Source of the DNA: Leptolyngbyaceae cyanobacterium M33_DOE_097
Lineage (GTDB): Bacteria > Cyanobacteriota > Cyanobacteriia > Leptolyngbyales > Leptolyngbyaceae
NCBI GenBank assembly: GCA_015296075.1
Contig: DVDV01000148.1
Location: 1-63,528, forward strand
Length of the DNA stretch: 63,528 bases
Direction: 5' to 3'
Positions within the stretch are counted from its first letter, which is position 1. Each line of letters opens with the position of its first letter. The notes under the pieces are model-generated. The model was not told where the DNA came from, made no database searches, and saw only the letters and a list, made by a program, of their open reading frames with translations. This document shows, in pieces, positions 8,968 to 19,492 of the stretch. Both the position numbers and the translations under genes were made by a program.

Positions 8968-10134
8968 ATGGCGAATTTTGACGCTTTAGACAGCAAGATT
9001 GAGCAAGTCAATGCCCGTCTGAAAGTGGCCAGAATGGGCTTGCAAATCGAGCGCCGGGGGCAGAAGTTAAACCTGCGGGGAACTTTACCCCCGCGTTCTG
9101 GCAGCGATCGCCTCAAACCCCATCAGCAGCGACTCAGCCTCAACCTGCCCGCAACCCCAGCCGGGCTAAAACAGGCAGAGCAAGAGGTGAAAGTGATTGC
9201 GGCTGAACTCATTCAAAATACCTTTAATTGGCGAAATTATCACATCCGTTTGGGGCGCATCAGCCAACTCGAACTCGCCCAAAAAATCGAAGCATTCACT
9301 GAAGCCTTCTTTGACGAGCCGCAGCGTCAGATCAACCTGGCCGCCACCAAAACCACCTGGGAGAGCGCCTATCAGCCCTACCTGCGCAAGTTAGAGGCGA
9401 TCGCGCAGCACAACAACCTCAGCTTAGAAGAGGCGATCTACGCCACAATCAACGCGAATGAGGCCAACTCTCGCAGTCGTCAAGTCTGCTGTACGGCGCT
9501 CGCTGCTTTTGCTAACTTTTTGCAATTACCCCTGAAGCTGGAGTTTAACGAGCTAACTGGAGGCTACAACAATACCTATGCCAGTATTCGTAACCTCCCA
9601 AGTGATGACCTGATCGCTGAAACCTGGCAAAAAATTCCGAATCCAGCCTGGCGCTTCGTCTACGGCCTGATGGCAACGTATGGATTGCGGAATCACGAGG
9701 TTTTTTTCTGCGATTTGTTTAACTTGCAGCCCAGCCAAACGAATCCGACGATTCGTGTCCTTGCCAGTACCAAAACAGGCGAACACGAGGTTTGGCCCTT
9801 TTATCCCGAATGGGTCGAAACGTTTCAGTTACGTGATATCCATCTCCCCAAAATTCAACTCGATCTGAACCAAACAACCCTGCAACGAATTGGGCAGCGA
9901 GTTACCGCCCAGTTTCGCCGTTACGAAGTCCCGTTTTCGCCTTACGATCTAAGGCACGCCTGGGCCATTCGCACCATTCACTTTGGTCTACCCGATGCGA
10001 TCGCCGCCAAGATGATGGGGCACTCAATCGCGGTTCACAATCGCACCTATCATCAGTGGATTACGCATCGCGATCAGGCTCAAGCGGTTGAAACCGCTCT
10101 GCAAAAAACAAAGCTGTCGGCTCCTCGCCTGTAA
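8968..10134 (+). CDS. Stand-alone tyrosine recombinase/integrase
   Basis: A 388-residue site-specific recombinase. Catalytic residues visible in order: Arg in YGLRNHEVF, a beta-hairpin Lys in ASTKTGEHE, His-x-x-Arg-like motif in YDLRHAWAIR, His in KMMGHSI and the nucleophilic Tyr in NRTYHQW. The N-terminal part (1-60) is a coiled coil (SKIEQVNARLKVARMGLQIERRG), followed by a SAM-like core-binding domain. The ATG at 8968 is preferred over the 33-nt longer start because the added residues look untranslated. No excisionase, phage genes or att repeats are visible nearby and no tRNA adjoins it, so it is more likely a chromosomal stand-alone recombinase than part of an intact island. Confidence 0.85.
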   Translation: MANFDALDSKIEQVNARLKVARMGLQIERRGQKLNLRGTLPPRSGSDRLKPHQQRLSLNLPATPAGLKQAEQEVKVIAAELIQNTFNWRNYHIRLGRISQLELAQKIEAFTEAFFDEPQRQINLAATKTTWESAYQPYLRKLEAIAQHNNLSLEEAIYATINANEANSRSRQVCCTALAAFANFLQLPLKLEFNELTGGYNNTYASIRNLPSDDLIAETWQKIPNPAWRFVYGLMATYGLRNHEVFFCDLFNLQPSQTNPTIRVLASTKTGEHEVWPFYPEWVETFQLRDIHLPKIQLDLNQTTLQRIGQRVTAQFRRYEVPFSPYDLRHAWAIRTIHFGLPDAIAAKMMGHSIAVHNRTYHQWITHRDQAQAVETALQKTKLSAPRL

Positions 10135-10240
10135 AGTTCACAAACCCAAAAACCGAAAGGACACCAAAACCACCGAAATGATCCTGATGCCCTTTAGATT
10201 TGAGGGACGTAGGGGGTTAAAACCCACCTATGTTAAGAGT

Positions 10241-10840
10241 CTAATCGGGTTGGGTTGGGGTTGTATTACTGGGTGCCGGAGCCGCTTCAGGCTCAGTTGG
10301 GGCAGCTGGTTGAGCCGGAGTGACAATTTGAGCGCCCGCATCAGGAGCCGCTTCAGCACCCGATAAACCTTCTGCCTCCGGTAGATCAGGGTTCACCGCT
10401 GGGGCTTGCTGAGTCGGAGCTGGCTGCGTTGGAGCGGGTTGCGTCGGAGTAGTGGTCTGAGAAGAACCTTGGGGAACCACAACCGGAGCCGACTGGGGTG
10501 TATTGATATCACGACGAGTTGCTACCCGGTTCAAGAAAAAGACCGAACCAACCGCGATCGCCAGCAGAGATGTCGCCAAAACGCCAACCAATAACCCACG
10601 AGCCGCATTTTCGTTATCCCGTTGATACAGGTCATGCTCGTAAACGCGCTGCTCATCTTCTCGACCGTAGGCATAGCCTTGATCAAAATCTCTCTGCCGC
10701 GTAGTCCGAACTGGAGTGCGACTAACTTCACTCGCATCTGTTCTAACCGGAGTCCGATTAATTTCGTTCGTGCCTGTAATGTGACCGCGATCGCTCAATC
10801 CGTTTTGCGTTCGATTACGGTTTGGATAAAGGTTTGCCAT
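10241..10840 (-). CDS. Single-pass membrane protein with Pro/Thr/Gln-rich tail
   Basis: A 199-residue protein starting at the ATG at 10840 (AAGG site upstream; the longer ORF adds 51 atypical residues). The N-terminal ~80 residues are charged and contain two similar segments (NRTPVRT and SRTPVRT) and Tyr/Arg/Asp-rich sequence. A transmembrane helix follows (RGLLVGVLATSLLAIAVGSVFFL), then ~90 residues rich in Pro, Thr, Gln and Ala with QPAPT repeats, ending acidic. The likely topology is N-in with a disordered periplasmic tail. Function unknown. Confidence 0.7.
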   Translation of the reverse strand: MANLYPNRNRTQNGLSDRGHITGTNEINRTPVRTDASEVSRTPVRTTRQRDFDQGYAYGREDEQRVYEHDLYQRDNENAARGLLVGVLATSLLAIAVGSVFFLNRVATRRDINTPQSAPVVVPQGSSQTTTPTQPAPTQPAPTQQAPAVNPDLPEAEGLSGAEAAPDAGAQIVTPAQPAAPTEPEAAPAPSNTTPTQPD

Positions 10841-11172
10841 ATAAGAACCTTGAACTCGATTCGACTTTAAAAGAGTTGGATCCAACTCAGTAAAACAGTA
10901 TTGAAATTTGAAATTGAAGACTCTTTTAATGTAGCTTTCTGGCCTATTAAAGCCATCTCTCAATTGACAGGAAACAGGCTCAATCAAAAGCAATGCTTAC
11001 CGCTCCTTCATTAGCAGTAGACGCGGTGAGTGTTTGAGCCATCTTTCTGATTAGGAAAGCAGCTATTAATCAAATTTTTAATCGAGTGAATTCTTAGATT
11101 TAAAAAGCAAAATTCACCCCTGCTTAAAAGTCAAAACAAGGGCAGAAAAATTAGATAGAGAGGAATCAGAAA

Positions 11173-11850
11173 TTAGGGATGTTTGGGTTGAATCAAGTAG
11201 CCACACCGATGCTCACCATTGACCAACCAGTGAGTGCGCTCAACCTGACAGTCTAACGCCACCAAAAACATCTCTAGCTCGTGCCCACACACGCTGGGGT
11301 AAGACTCAGCAATGTGTGAGATTGCGCAATTATATTCAGTCAAAATGAAGCGATCGCCCGTTTTGGGGTTTGCTTTGCCTGTATCGATCGGCGTGCCCTC
11401 TGCACTAACGGGGTAGTACTCTGCCATATAACCTTCTTGACGGCGCAGATCAACGAGTTTAGCCACTCGCTCAGCCAGAGTGCCTAAACCAATGCGATCG
11501 CGATACTCTAGCGCTTTACGCTCCCACTGTTTCCGTAAGATCGAGCCAACCTGCTCAACCCCTACGGTTTCGGTCAATGTATCAAGCAGCGAAACAGCAA
11601 ACTCGTCATGCCGACTGGGAAATTGCTCTCGCCCCTGCTTGCTCAAAACATAAACATAATTAGGACGGCCAACCCCTGTGTGAACCGCTTCATGTAAAAT
11701 CAGACCCTCTGCTTCCAGGTCTTTGAGGTGCCGCCGAATCGCTTGAGGACTGATCTCTAAACTCTCGGCTAGCTCCTGTGCTGTGGTTTGACCGTGCTTC
11801 AGGAGAAAGTTCAGAATGTCTTGCTTGGTGGAGTGCTGAGCAGTTGTCAT
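11173..11850 (-). CDS. sufR: SufR, Fe-S-dependent repressor of the suf operon
   Basis: A 225-residue DNA-binding repressor. Residues 8-60 form a DeoR/ArsR-like winged helix (TAQELAESLEISPQAIRRHLKDLEAEGLI). The C-terminal domain has four cysteines at 175, 188, 201 and 216 (spacings of 12, 12 and 14 residues), the set that coordinates the [4Fe-4S] cluster in cyanobacterial SufR. When loaded, SufR represses suf; when the cluster is lost (iron or oxidative stress), the operon is derepressed. It is divergent from ftrC-sufBCDS, and two perfect SufR boxes lie in the shared spacer, so it also autoregulates. Confidence 0.95.
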   Translation of the reverse strand: MTTAQHSTKQDILNFLLKHGQTTAQELAESLEISPQAIRRHLKDLEAEGLILHEAVHTGVGRPNYVYVLSKQGREQFPSRHDEFAVSLLDTLTETVGVEQVGSILRKQWERKALEYRDRIGLGTLAERVAKLVDLRRQEGYMAEYYPVSAEGTPIDTGKANPKTGDRFILTEYNCAISHIAESYPSVCGHELEMFLVALDCQVERTHWLVNGEHRCGYLIQPKHP

Positions 11851-11903
11851 CGGGTTTCAGGAAATACCACCGTTAAGGGAAAGTCAAATGTTCTTGACTT
11901 TAA

Positions 11904-11917
11904 CAACAATTATGTTG
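11904..11917. promoter_or_regulatory. SufR operator 1 (CAAC-N6-GTTG)
   Basis: CAAC-AATTAT-GTTG, a perfect match to the published high-affinity SufR site. The symmetry extends to TAACAAC/GTTGTTA (11901-11920). It begins 54 bp from the sufR start codon. Its centre is 40 bp, close to four helical turns, from operator 2. Confidence 0.85.
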
Positions 11918-11943
11918 TTAAACTTAGCTTACAATCAGAATAG

Positions 11944-11957
11944 CAACATTTAAGTTG
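11944..11957. promoter_or_regulatory. SufR operator 2 (CAAC-N6-GTTG)
   Basis: CAAC-ATTTAA-GTTG, a second perfect box whose end is 53 bp before the ftrC start. With operator 1 it places both sufR and ftrC-suf transcription under SufR. Confidence 0.8.
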
Positions 11958-12010
11958 TTTTAATTATAGAATCATCTAAATAATCTGTCGTTAGTTGGTC
12001 ACGCTGCCGC

Positions 12011-12373
12011 ATGAATACTGAGATGCAACCCAAACAAGCCTCTGAAAAAGTTCTCAATGACATGAGACTCTTTTCAGAGAAGTATGCCAAAAACACTGGC
12101 ACATTTTTCTGTGTTGATCCCGGCGTGACCGCTGTGGTGATCGAAGGTCTAGCAAAGCACAAGGAAGAGCTTGGCTCCCCACTTTGCCCCTGCCGTCACT
12201 ATGAAGATAAGGAGGCCGAAGTCAAAGCCGCCTATTGGAACTGCCCCTGCGTGCCCATGCGCGAGCGCAAAGAATGCCACTGCATGCTCTTTCTCACCTC
12301 TGACAATCCTTTTGCAGGAGAGAAGCAAGACATCAGCTTAGATGAGATTCGTACCATCACTACGCCTCAATAG
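12011..12373 (+). CDS. ftrC: Ferredoxin-thioredoxin reductase catalytic (beta) subunit
   Basis: A 120-residue subunit of FTR, which passes electrons from ferredoxin to thioredoxin in light-dependent redox control. It shows the three family motifs LCPCRHY (C59, C61), NCPCVPM (C78, C80) and ECHCMLF (C89, C91). By homology C59, C78, C80 and C89 hold the [4Fe-4S] cluster and C61-C91 is the redox-active disulfide. The alpha subunit is not in the window. It is the first gene after the SufR operators, 137 nt upstream of sufB, which makes it a likely member of the SufR regulon and ties an Fe-S client enzyme to Fe-S supply (inference). Confidence 0.95.
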   Translation: MNTEMQPKQASEKVLNDMRLFSEKYAKNTGTFFCVDPGVTAVVIEGLAKHKEELGSPLCPCRHYEDKEAEVKAAYWNCPCVPMRERKECHCMLFLTSDNPFAGEKQDISLDEIRTITTPQ

Positions 12374-12377
12374 AGTT

Positions 12378-12422
12378 GTTGGGGCTGTGATGGCTGCAAA
12401 GAGTCATCGCGATCGCCCCAAC
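12378..12422 (+). promoter_or_regulatory. Hairpin between ftrC and sufB
   Basis: GTTGGGGC (12378-12385) pairs with GCCCCAAC (12415-12422), with an inner GATG/CATC pairing. No T run follows, so it may be a processing or attenuation element rather than a full terminator. It could set different levels for ftrC and sufBCDS. Confidence 0.35.
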
Positions 12423-12510
12423 TAACCCGCTAGCCCAATAAACGCTAGCCATCACAAATGAATTCACCGTTTGTTCTGACGCTCTAGCCGATTCAACGAG
12501 AACCGAACCC

Positions 12511-13947
12511 ATGACAGCCGCAATTCAAAATCTGGTCAATCAGCCCTACAAATACGGATTTGTCACCAACATTGAGTCCGACACGATTCCCAAAGGTCTC
12601 AGTGAAGATGTGATTCGCTTAATTTCTGCCAAGAAAGAAGAGCCAGAGTGGATGCTGGAGTTTCGGCTAAGGGCCTATCGCCAGTGGCTTAAGATGACGG
12701 AACCAACCTGGCAAAATGCAACTTACCCGGCGATCGACTATCAAGACATCATCTATTACTCTGCGCCCAAGGTGACTGAGAAGAAGAAAAGTCTTGATGA
12801 GGTTGACCCTGAGCTGCTAGACACGTTTGAGAAACTGGGTATTCCTCTATCTGAGCAAAAGCGTCTGACCAATGTTGCGGTGGATGCCATCTTTGATAGC
12901 GTCTCGGTCGCCACCACCTTTAAAGAGAAGTTGGCTGAGCAAGGGGTTATCTTCTGCTCTATTTCAGAGGCTATTCGCGAATATCCTGATTTAGTGCGCA
13001 AGTACCTTGGCAGCGTTGTTCCGGTTGCAGACAATTATTTTGCCGCGTTGAACTCTGCTGTATTCAGTGATGGCTCTTTTGTCTACATTCCCAAAGGCAC
13101 CCGCTGCCCAATGGAGCTTTCGACCTACTTCCGGATCAACAACGGTGAAACGGGACAGTTTGAGCGCACCCTGATCGTTGCCGATGAAGGCAGCCACGTC
13201 AGCTACTTAGAAGGCTGCACCGCGCCCATGTATGACACCAATCAGCTTCACGCTGCTGTTGTGGAGTTGGTTACATTAGACAATGCCGAAATTAAATACT
13301 CCACAGTGCAAAACTGGTACGCCGGAGATAAAGAAGGCAAAGGCGGGATCTACAACTTTGTGACCAAGCGTGGGTTGTGTCAGGGTGTCAACTCTAAAAT
13401 CTCCTGGACTCAGGTAGAGACAGGTTCTGCAATCACCTGGAAGTACCCCAGTTGTGTGTTGGTGGGTGACAACTCCGTGGGTGAGTTTTACTCGGTGGCT
13501 CTGACGAATCACTACCAACAAGCCGATACAGGCACCAAGATGGTACACATCGGCAAGAATACCAAAAGCACGATTGTCTCTAAGGGGATTTCGGCTGGCA
13601 AGTCTAAAAATAGCTACCGGGGGCTAGTCAAGTTTGGGCCAAAAGCGGAAGGTGCGCGGAACTATTCACAGTGTGACTCCATGCTGATTGGTGATACCGC
13701 TCAGGCCAATACCTTCCCTTACATTCAAGTTCAAAACAATACAGGTAAAGTCGAGCACGAAGCTTCTACTTCCAAAATTGGGGAAGACCAACTCTTCTAT
13801 TTCCAACAGCGGGGGATTTCGCTAGAAGATGCCGTCTCGATGATGATTAGTGGTTTCTGCAAAGACGTATTTAACCAGCTCCCAATGGAGTTTGCCGTTG
13901 AAGCTGATCGCCTGCTCAGCCTCAAGCTCGAAGGCAGTGTTGGTTAA
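12511..13947 (+). CDS. sufB: Fe-S cluster assembly scaffold SufB
   Basis: A 478-residue SufB. It contains [21 protein letters not shown], the [19 protein letters not shown] block, CDSMLIGD with a conserved cysteine (C in SQCDSMLIG), and the C-terminal [23 protein letters not shown] signature shared with SufD. Together with SufC and SufD it forms the SufBC2D scaffold on which clusters are built from sulfur delivered by SufS. No Rieske- or intein-like insertion is present. It is followed by a 196-nt gap before sufC. Confidence 0.98.
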   Translation: MTAAIQNLVNQPYKYGFVTNIESDTIPKGLSEDVIRLISAKKEEPEWMLEFRLRAYRQWLKMTEPTWQNATYPAIDYQDIIYYSAPKVTEKKKSLDEVDPELLDTFEKLGIPLSEQKRLTNVAVDAIFDSVSVATTFKEKLAEQGVIFCSISEAIREYPDLVRKYLGSVVPVADNYFAALNSAVFSDGSFVYIPKGTRCPMELSTYFRINNGETGQFERTLIVADEGSHVSYLEGCTAPMYDTNQLHAAVVELVTLDNAEIKYSTVQNWYAGDKEGKGGIYNFVTKRGLCQGVNSKISWTQVETGSAITWKYPSCVLVGDNSVGEFYSVALTNHYQQADTGTKMVHIGKNTKSTIVSKGISAGKSKNSYRGLVKFGPKAEGARNYSQCDSMLIGDTAQANTFPYIQVQNNTGKVEHEASTSKIGEDQLFYFQQRGISLEDAVSMMISGFCKDVFNQLPMEFAVEADRLLSLKLEGSVG

Positions 13948-14143
13948 GGTCAGTTGTGCAAGTGCTGAAACTCATACTCCTGGAGACTGAAACATCGTTT
14001 CAACCCTGCGAGTCGGCAAGGTACGTTCTGCAAGAGTGGATGATTCACTATTGACTTGATGGATAAAGATTGTTGCCAATTCAACATACGGTTAACTATT
14101 GGCAAAAGCAAATTTGAGAGATTGTTAGAAGGTATAGAAGCAG

Positions 14144-14932
14144 ATGATTCGCGAGAATAGTGAGGTCATTCTTTCCATTCAGGACTTAAGTGCTGAAGTC
14201 GATGGTAATCCCATCCTCAAGGGCTTGACGCTGGAAATTAAAGCAGGCGAAGTTCACGCCATTATGGGGCCTAACGGGTCTGGCAAAAGCACCTTGTCGA
14301 AGATTTTGGCAGGGCATCCGGCTTATACGGTCACGAGTGGTTCTGTCACGTTTCATGGGAAAAACTTGCTAGAGATGGAAGCCGAGGAGCGGGCTAAATC
14401 TGGCATCTTTTTAGCGTTTCAATATCCCCTCGAAATTCCCGGTGTGAGCAATCTTGATTTCTTGCGGGTTGCCTACAATGCCAAGCGTAAGCACGAAGGT
14501 CTAGAAGAACTGGATGCGTTTGACTTTGATGAGTTAGTACAGGCAAAGTTAGAGCTGCTGAAGATGAATCCGTCTTTCTTAAGCCGCAGTGTGAACGAAG
14601 GGTTTTCGGGTGGTGAGAAGAAACGTAACGAGATCCTCCAGATGGCATTGCTAGAACCAAAGCTGGCGATTTTGGATGAGATTGATTCTGGTTTAGATAT
14701 TGATGCGCTGAAGGTGGTTTCGAGTGGTGTCAATGCCCTCACAACACCTGACAATGCTGTCCTTCTAATTACCCACTATCAGCGGCTGCTGAATTATATC
14801 GAGCCTGATTACGTGCATGTGATGGAAGCCGGACGGATCCTCACAACAGGTAGTAAGGAACTGGCGCACGAGCTAGAAGCCCGCGGCTACGACTGGGTGC
14901 GCGATGAAGAAGTGGAGGCGATCGCGCGATGA
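14144..14932 (+). CDS. sufC: Fe-S assembly ATPase SufC
   Basis: A 262-residue ABC-type ATPase: Walker [11 protein letters not shown]-loop in FQYPLEIPG, signature SGGEKKRNE, Walker [13 protein letters not shown] and the switch His in LITHYQRLL, all canonical for SufC. It powers conformational change in the SufBC2D complex. Its stop overlaps the sufD start by 4 nt (ATGA), indicating translational coupling. The 196-nt spacer from sufB contains a small TGAAAC-ATC-GTTTCA inverted repeat. A slightly later start at the second hydrophobic residue is possible. Confidence 0.98.
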   Translation: MIRENSEVILSIQDLSAEVDGNPILKGLTLEIKAGEVHAIMGPNGSGKSTLSKILAGHPAYTVTSGSVTFHGKNLLEMEAEERAKSGIFLAFQYPLEIPGVSNLDFLRVAYNAKRKHEGLEELDAFDFDELVQAKLELLKMNPSFLSRSVNEGFSGGEKKRNEILQMALLEPKLAILDEIDSGLDIDALKVVSSGVNALTTPDNAVLLITHYQRLLNYIEPDYVHVMEAGRILTTGSKELAHELEARGYDWVRDEEVEAIAR

Positions 14933-16257
14933 GCATTCAAGTTTCGACGCCCCCTGATGTGGCTGAAAATACAATTACAAGCAAGGTTGACCGGGCGGCT
15001 TATCTGGCCGAGCTGATCAATTTGCGATCGCCCTTGGCTGAGTCACTGAGCTGGGTACAACCCATTCGTGAGCAGGCCGTTACCCAGTTAAAAGAACGGT
15101 CAATTCCTTCAAATCGTGATGAAGAGTGGCGCTTTACCGATCTGGCAACCCTGCTGAAGACGCGCTTTGTTGGTCTAGAGCCTGGCGAATTACCGGACTC
15201 CGCCGCGATCTCGCCTTTTCTGTTAGCAGAATCCGCTTCTAGCCGATTAGTCTTTGTCGATGGGGTCTATGCTCCTGATCTGTCAGATACGTCGGGACTG
15301 CCAGACACAATCAAAATTGGCAGCTTAAAGGATGTTGCTGTTCCTCAGCACTTGGCTCAACAGCAAGGAGCAGACGAGGTTTTCACACTGCTCAACACCG
15401 CTGGCGTAAGCGATGGGGCTGTGGTTTTGGTGCCTGCCGACACAGTTGTTGAAGCACCGATTCATCTCTTGTTTGTCGCCACTGGCACCGCTGAAACATT
15501 GATTCAACCTCGTGTGCTAGTCGTTGCCTCAACAGGTAGCCGCGTCATCTTTGTTGAAGATTTTGTCGCGCTGGGCGATCGCGCCTATTTCACCAATGCT
15601 GTGACTGAGGTGTGGGTTGAAGGCAATGCCGAAGTCGGTCACGTTCGCGTGCAGCGTGAGGCAAGCAGCGCATTTCACATTGCAAAAACGGCGGTTTCTC
15701 AGGCGCGTGATTCTCGCTACCAAATGACGGTGATCAATTTGGGTGCGAGCCTGTCACGGCACAACCTTGAGGTTTACCAAACCGGAGAGCAGACCGACAC
15801 CACATTAAATGCTCTAACCTTGTTAGGCCAAGAGCAACTGAGTGATACCCACAGTCTGATTGCATTCACCAAGCCTTACGGAACTGCCAATCAAGTGAAT
15901 AAGTGCATTGTGGGCGATCGCGCGCATGCCGTATTCAACGGTCGCATTGTGGTGCCCCAAGCGGCTCAACTGACCAATGCTGCCCAACTAAGCCGCAACC
16001 TGTTGGTTTCACCCAAAGCGCGAGTTGATACGAAACCGCAGCTTGAGATCACTGCTGACAACGTCAAGTGTGCGCACGGTGCAACGGTCAGCCAGTTAGA
16101 AGAAGATGAACTGTTCTATCTTCAAAGCCGGGGGATTGATGCCACCTATGCTCGCACCTTACTCACTTATGCTTTTGCTGTCGAAGTCGTCAATCAGATT
16201 GAGATTCCTTCTCTGCGCGATCGTCTAGTGGCGCATCTGCGTCAATTACCTAGCTAG
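14929..16257 (+). CDS. sufD: Fe-S assembly protein SufD
   Basis: A 442-residue SufD. The N-terminal part has [14 protein letters not shown] and the C-terminal part the SufB/D beta-helix with [24 protein letters not shown], which includes the conserved Cys and His used in cluster assembly. It partners SufB and SufC in the cytoplasmic scaffold. Translation is coupled to sufC by an ATGA overlap and sufS follows after 57 nt. Confidence 0.97.
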   Translation: MSIQVSTPPDVAENTITSKVDRAAYLAELINLRSPLAESLSWVQPIREQAVTQLKERSIPSNRDEEWRFTDLATLLKTRFVGLEPGELPDSAAISPFLLAESASSRLVFVDGVYAPDLSDTSGLPDTIKIGSLKDVAVPQHLAQQQGADEVFTLLNTAGVSDGAVVLVPADTVVEAPIHLLFVATGTAETLIQPRVLVVASTGSRVIFVEDFVALGDRAYFTNAVTEVWVEGNAEVGHVRVQREASSAFHIAKTAVSQARDSRYQMTVINLGASLSRHNLEVYQTGEQTDTTLNALTLLGQEQLSDTHSLIAFTKPYGTANQVNKCIVGDRAHAVFNGRIVVPQAAQLTNAAQLSRNLLVSPKARVDTKPQLEITADNVKCAHGATVSQLEEDELFYLQSRGIDATYARTLLTYAFAVEVVNQIEIPSLRDRLVAHLRQLPS

Positions 16258-16314
16258 ATCGAGCGATTTCATTTCATTCGTCTTCGTTCTCTACTCAGTT
16301 GACCTACCTTATCT

Positions 16315-17577
16315 ATGGCTTTTACCACTGCTAAACCGCTTGCCCATCTAGTTCGTGCCGACTTTCCGATTCTGCAACAGCAGATCAACGGCAAGCCGTT
16401 AGTTTATCTTGACAATGCCGCGACCTCACAGAAACCAACGGCAGTGCTAGAAGCATTGCGGAGCTACTATGAGTTAGATAACGCAAACGTGCATCGCGGT
16501 GTGCATACACTCAGCAGTCGGGCAACCGATGCCTACGAAGGGGCGCGTGATAAGGTAGCCGCTTTTGTGAATGCAGCTTCCCGTCAAGAAATTATCTACA
16601 CCCGTAATGCGAGTGAAGCCATTAACCTGGTGGCTTATGCCTGGGGTATGAACACGCTGCAAGCGGGCGACGAAATCATCTTGACGGTGATGGAGCACCA
16701 CAGCAACTTGATCCCCTGGCAATTTGTCGCGCAACGTACCGGGGCAGTGCTGAAATTTGTGGAACTGACTGAAACGGAAGAGTTTGACTTTGAGCAGTAT
16801 CTCTCGCTGCTGTCAGACAAAACAAAGCTGGTTTCAGTGGTTCATGTGTCAAATACGCTGGGTTGTATCAATCCGGTTAAGGAAATTACTGCCGCCGCTC
16901 ATCGGTATGGTGCCAGAGTCTTGATTGATGCCTGCCAAAGTGCGCCTCACATCCCACTGGATGTACAAGACATCGACTGTGATTGGTTGGTTGCTTCCGG
17001 GCATAAAATGTGCGCCCCCACAGGGATTGGCTTTCTTTATGGCAAACTCGCTTTACTGCGAGCCATGCCGCCTTTCTTGGGTGGCGGTGAGATGATTGCT
17101 GATGTCTTTTTGGATCAAGCAACCTACGCTGACCTGCCTCATAAATTTGAAGCAGGCACCCCCGCGATCGCCGAAGCAATTGGGCTAGGGGCAGCGATTG
17201 ATTATCTCAGCGCGATCGGCATGGATAAGATTGCTAATTACGAGCATGAGTTAACGGCTTACCTGTTCGAGCGGTTAGCTGAAATTCCTGAAGTGAGAAT
17301 CTACGGCCCACGCCCCAAAGCTGATGGCAGTGGACGCGCGGCTCTAGCATCGTTCACCGCTGGTGATGTGCATCCCCACGATCTATCTACAATTTTGGAT
17401 CAGGCTGGGGTTGCGATTCGAGCTGGGCATCACTGCACACAGCCGCTCCACCGCTATCTCAAGGTACAATCCACTGCCCGCGCCAGTCTCTACTTCTACA
17501 ACACCCGCGAAGAAATCGACGTATTCATTCAGGCATTGAAAGAAGCGGTTGAGTTCTTTGGCACATTGTTTGGTTAA
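16315..17577 (+). CDS. sufS: Cysteine desulfurase SufS
   Basis: A 420-residue PLP enzyme of the group II desulfurases. Family features: [23 protein letters not shown], the PLP lysine in [13 protein letters not shown], and the active-site cysteine in [11 protein letters not shown]. It takes sulfur from cysteine as a persulfide and hands it to the SufBCD scaffold; no SufE is encoded next to it. Last gene of the suf operon; its TAA overlaps the stop codon of the convergent S4-domain gene by 4 nt. Confidence 0.98.
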   Translation: MAFTTAKPLAHLVRADFPILQQQINGKPLVYLDNAATSQKPTAVLEALRSYYELDNANVHRGVHTLSSRATDAYEGARDKVAAFVNAASRQEIIYTRNASEAINLVAYAWGMNTLQAGDEIILTVMEHHSNLIPWQFVAQRTGAVLKFVELTETEEFDFEQYLSLLSDKTKLVSVVHVSNTLGCINPVKEITAAAHRYGARVLIDACQSAPHIPLDVQDIDCDWLVASGHKMCAPTGIGFLYGKLALLRAMPPFLGGGEMIADVFLDQATYADLPHKFEAGTPAIAEAIGLGAAIDYLSAIGMDKIANYEHELTAYLFERLAEIPEVRIYGPRPKADGSGRAALASFTAGDVHPHDLSTILDQAGVAIRAGHHCTQPLHRYLKVQSTARASLYFYNTREEIDVFIQALKEAVEFFGTLFG

Positions 17578-18356
17578 ACAAAGCGGGTGAGTTGCACGCG
17601 ATAGCGATCTTTTTTCGTCACCGCGATCTCACCAACTTCAACCCGACCTTTACCGCGAATGGCAATTAAGTCGCCGGTTTTGACCTGATGGCTGGCAGAG
17701 GTTACATCCTTCCAGTTCACCCGCACATCGCCTCCGCTGATCATATCGGCCATCTTGCTGCGCGACATGCCAAACCCCGCCGAGGCGATCGCATCGAGCC
17801 GCACCGATGCTTCAACGGTTGTCATTTCTTTTTTCTTGGGTTCACGAATCCTCAACTCCTCAAACGGGATCAGCCGTGTCTTTACTGGCACCGATCGCAC
17901 TTGAGTTAAGCTCATGCTCAAAAACTCAACCAGCTCTGGCACAACGATCGCCTGGGCACCCCGTTCACCTAAAACAATGATGTCGCCCACTTTTTCACGT
18001 ACGATCCCCGTCCCCAAAACGGCTCCTAAAAAGTCGCGATGAGTAGCTGGGTCAAACAAAAAATTACCGGCAATTTCGATCGCCGCCAGAGCAACCTGCG
18101 TGTTATCGAGAGGAATTTCGGGTCGCGCGATCGCGAGTCGTTGCCGTTCAGCTTGAGCATACCCACCCCAGGCCATGCAGTGGATATCGGTCAGCCTTTG
18201 TAAGGATGCTTGCGCCTCCATCATTTCCGGGGGCGACAGAAAATCCGAGATGACGACCTCCCAGGTTTTGATCGCATGCTCTGCCTGATCAATCACACGG
18301 GCAATCAGCTCACGGTTTTCAACCCCTTTAAGTAAATCTTCGCGCGGTAGCACCAT
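17574..18356 (-). CDS. Photosystem II S4 domain protein (YlmH-like RNA-binding)
   Basis: A 260-residue protein starting at the ATG at 18356 ([11 protein letters not shown]; a longer ORF adds 22 unlikely residues). The N-terminal half has the YlmH-type pattern (HIMAW-like [17 protein letters not shown]), the middle [14 protein letters not shown], and the C-terminal ~80 residues form an S4 RNA-binding domain ([21 protein letters not shown] ... VNWKDV). Cyanobacterial and plant members are known as photosystem II S4 domain proteins; bacterial relatives act in ribosome rescue and cell division. Single gene. Confidence 0.9.
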   Translation of the reverse strand: MVLPREDLLKGVENRELIARVIDQAEHAIKTWEVVISDFLSPPEMMEAQASLQRLTDIHCMAWGGYAQAERQRLAIARPEIPLDNTQVALAAIEIAGNFLFDPATHRDFLGAVLGTGIVREKVGDIIVLGERGAQAIVVPELVEFLSMSLTQVRSVPVKTRLIPFEELRIREPKKKEMTTVEASVRLDAIASAGFGMSRSKMADMISGGDVRVNWKDVTSASHQVKTGDLIAIRGKGRVEVGEIAVTKKDRYRVQLTRFV

Positions 18357-18499
18357 TACAACCTTCAATATCACTATTCTCAGTCTAGAACAGAGCAACC
18401 AAGACGCGGGGAATAAATCCACTCGGCTAGCTCAATGCGATCGCACCTTCAGTTGAGCTTTTTCTTAAGCCCCCTGCTCCAAATTTAGAACGCATACTA

Positions 18500-18532
18500 A
18501 GCTCCCCGAAATCTTAATGACTCCGGGGAGCT
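18500..18532. terminator. 9-bp hairpin downstream of the STAS gene
   Basis: AGCTCCCCG (18500-18508) pairs with CGGGGAGCT (18524-18532) around a 15-nt loop. It is 80 nt beyond the STAS stop in its direction of transcription and lies upstream of the S4-domain gene. There is no clear T run on either strand, so a terminator role is likely but not proven. Confidence 0.45.
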
Positions 18533-18611
18533 GAAACTTAAAACGACGAGTTTCAAACTGCTTAAATTCGCACGCTGCTCTGTTACGTCGCAAAAACCCT
18601 AACGAAACGCA

Positions 18612-18935
18612 TCAGGAAGCCGCGATCGCTTCCATATAGGCATGTTTATTGGGAAAAATTTCAAAAATTTCTTCCATCCCTGTCAGCTCAAACAGCATAC
18701 TGGGTTGCGTTCCTACCGAGCAAAAACAGAGGCGACCCCCCGCAGCTCTAACTGATTTGTAGGTGAGCGCTAACACACCCAAGCCAGAGCTATCAATAAA
18801 TTTAGTGTCTGTTAGATCTAGCAATATATTGACTTTTCCAGACTGAAGCAACTGCTGAACTTGCTTGCGCATCTCCACAGCATAAGCTTCGTTCACAATA
18901 TCAGGCAGGTGGATTGTCTCATTCCCTATACTCAT
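18612..18935 (-). CDS. STAS-domain anti-sigma-factor antagonist
   Basis: A 107-residue single STAS domain. It carries the signature LDLTDTKFIDSSGLGVLALTY, where the serine after FIDS is the usual phosphorylation site of SpoIIAA/RsbV-type proteins, followed by GGRLCFCSV and the LTGMEEIFEIF helix. Such proteins sequester anti-sigma kinases in partner-switching cascades when unphosphorylated. No partner kinase or phosphatase is encoded next to it. Start placed at the ATG at 18935; the longer reading frame uses a TTG. Confidence 0.9.
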   Translation of the reverse strand: MSIGNETIHLPDIVNEAYAVEMRKQVQQLLQSGKVNILLDLTDTKFIDSSGLGVLALTYKSVRAAGGRLCFCSVGTQPSMLFELTGMEEIFEIFPNKHAYMEAIAAS

Positions 18936-19492
18936 TGCCAACCCCAATGCTAAAGATTTTCTATGTGTTCAAGGAAACACGACACTTCGTTGTTAGTTTA
19001 CCTCCAGTTAGGACGCAGATCGCGATCGCCAACAGTAGACTTTGACCCTGCCCAATCCTAACTGACAGTAACACCATTCAAAAGTGTTCCGGAGCATTGC
19101 CACTTAAAGGTGGAGAAAATTGATAGGGTTGCCCCTGTTGGTTTCTTGCTAGACATGCCATTATTGTTTCAGCAAGTTTTCGCTCCAACGTTTGGGATTG
19201 TGCCTTACTGGATTTGTCGTTTTTCCAGACCCTCTCCGCGCACTTTACTTACGTTGTTGATTAACTCAATACTTTAAGGAATGAGGATTAAATAACTTCG
19301 GTTTTTGTTGTACGGGCATTAGCATAGGCAGGCCACAAGGCTATCCGGCCATTTGTCCCTTGAGGCGGCAAAATATCCAATCTTATTCAATCCATAATCC
19401 CAAGAATCCCGCAGTCAGCCAAGCTCTTGAGCCTTCTGCGGTTCTGCCCTAACAAAACTTTTTGCAACTCCAACTGAATCGGTGTGAGAACA
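18936..19492. other. Intergenic region upstream of the penicillin-binding protein gene
   Basis: About 550 nt separating the divergent STAS and PBP genes. A composite inverted repeat at 19409-19441 (CCGCAG ... GCTC-TT-GAGC ... CTGCGG) lies in the PBP leader about 50 nt before its start and may affect translation. I found no ORF or known RNA family here. Confidence 0.45.

Noticed and set aside
8968-10134. Tyrosine recombinase as the marker of an integrated prophage or island
   Set aside because: No phage genes, att repeats or adjacent tRNA; neighbours are ordinary chromosomal genes.
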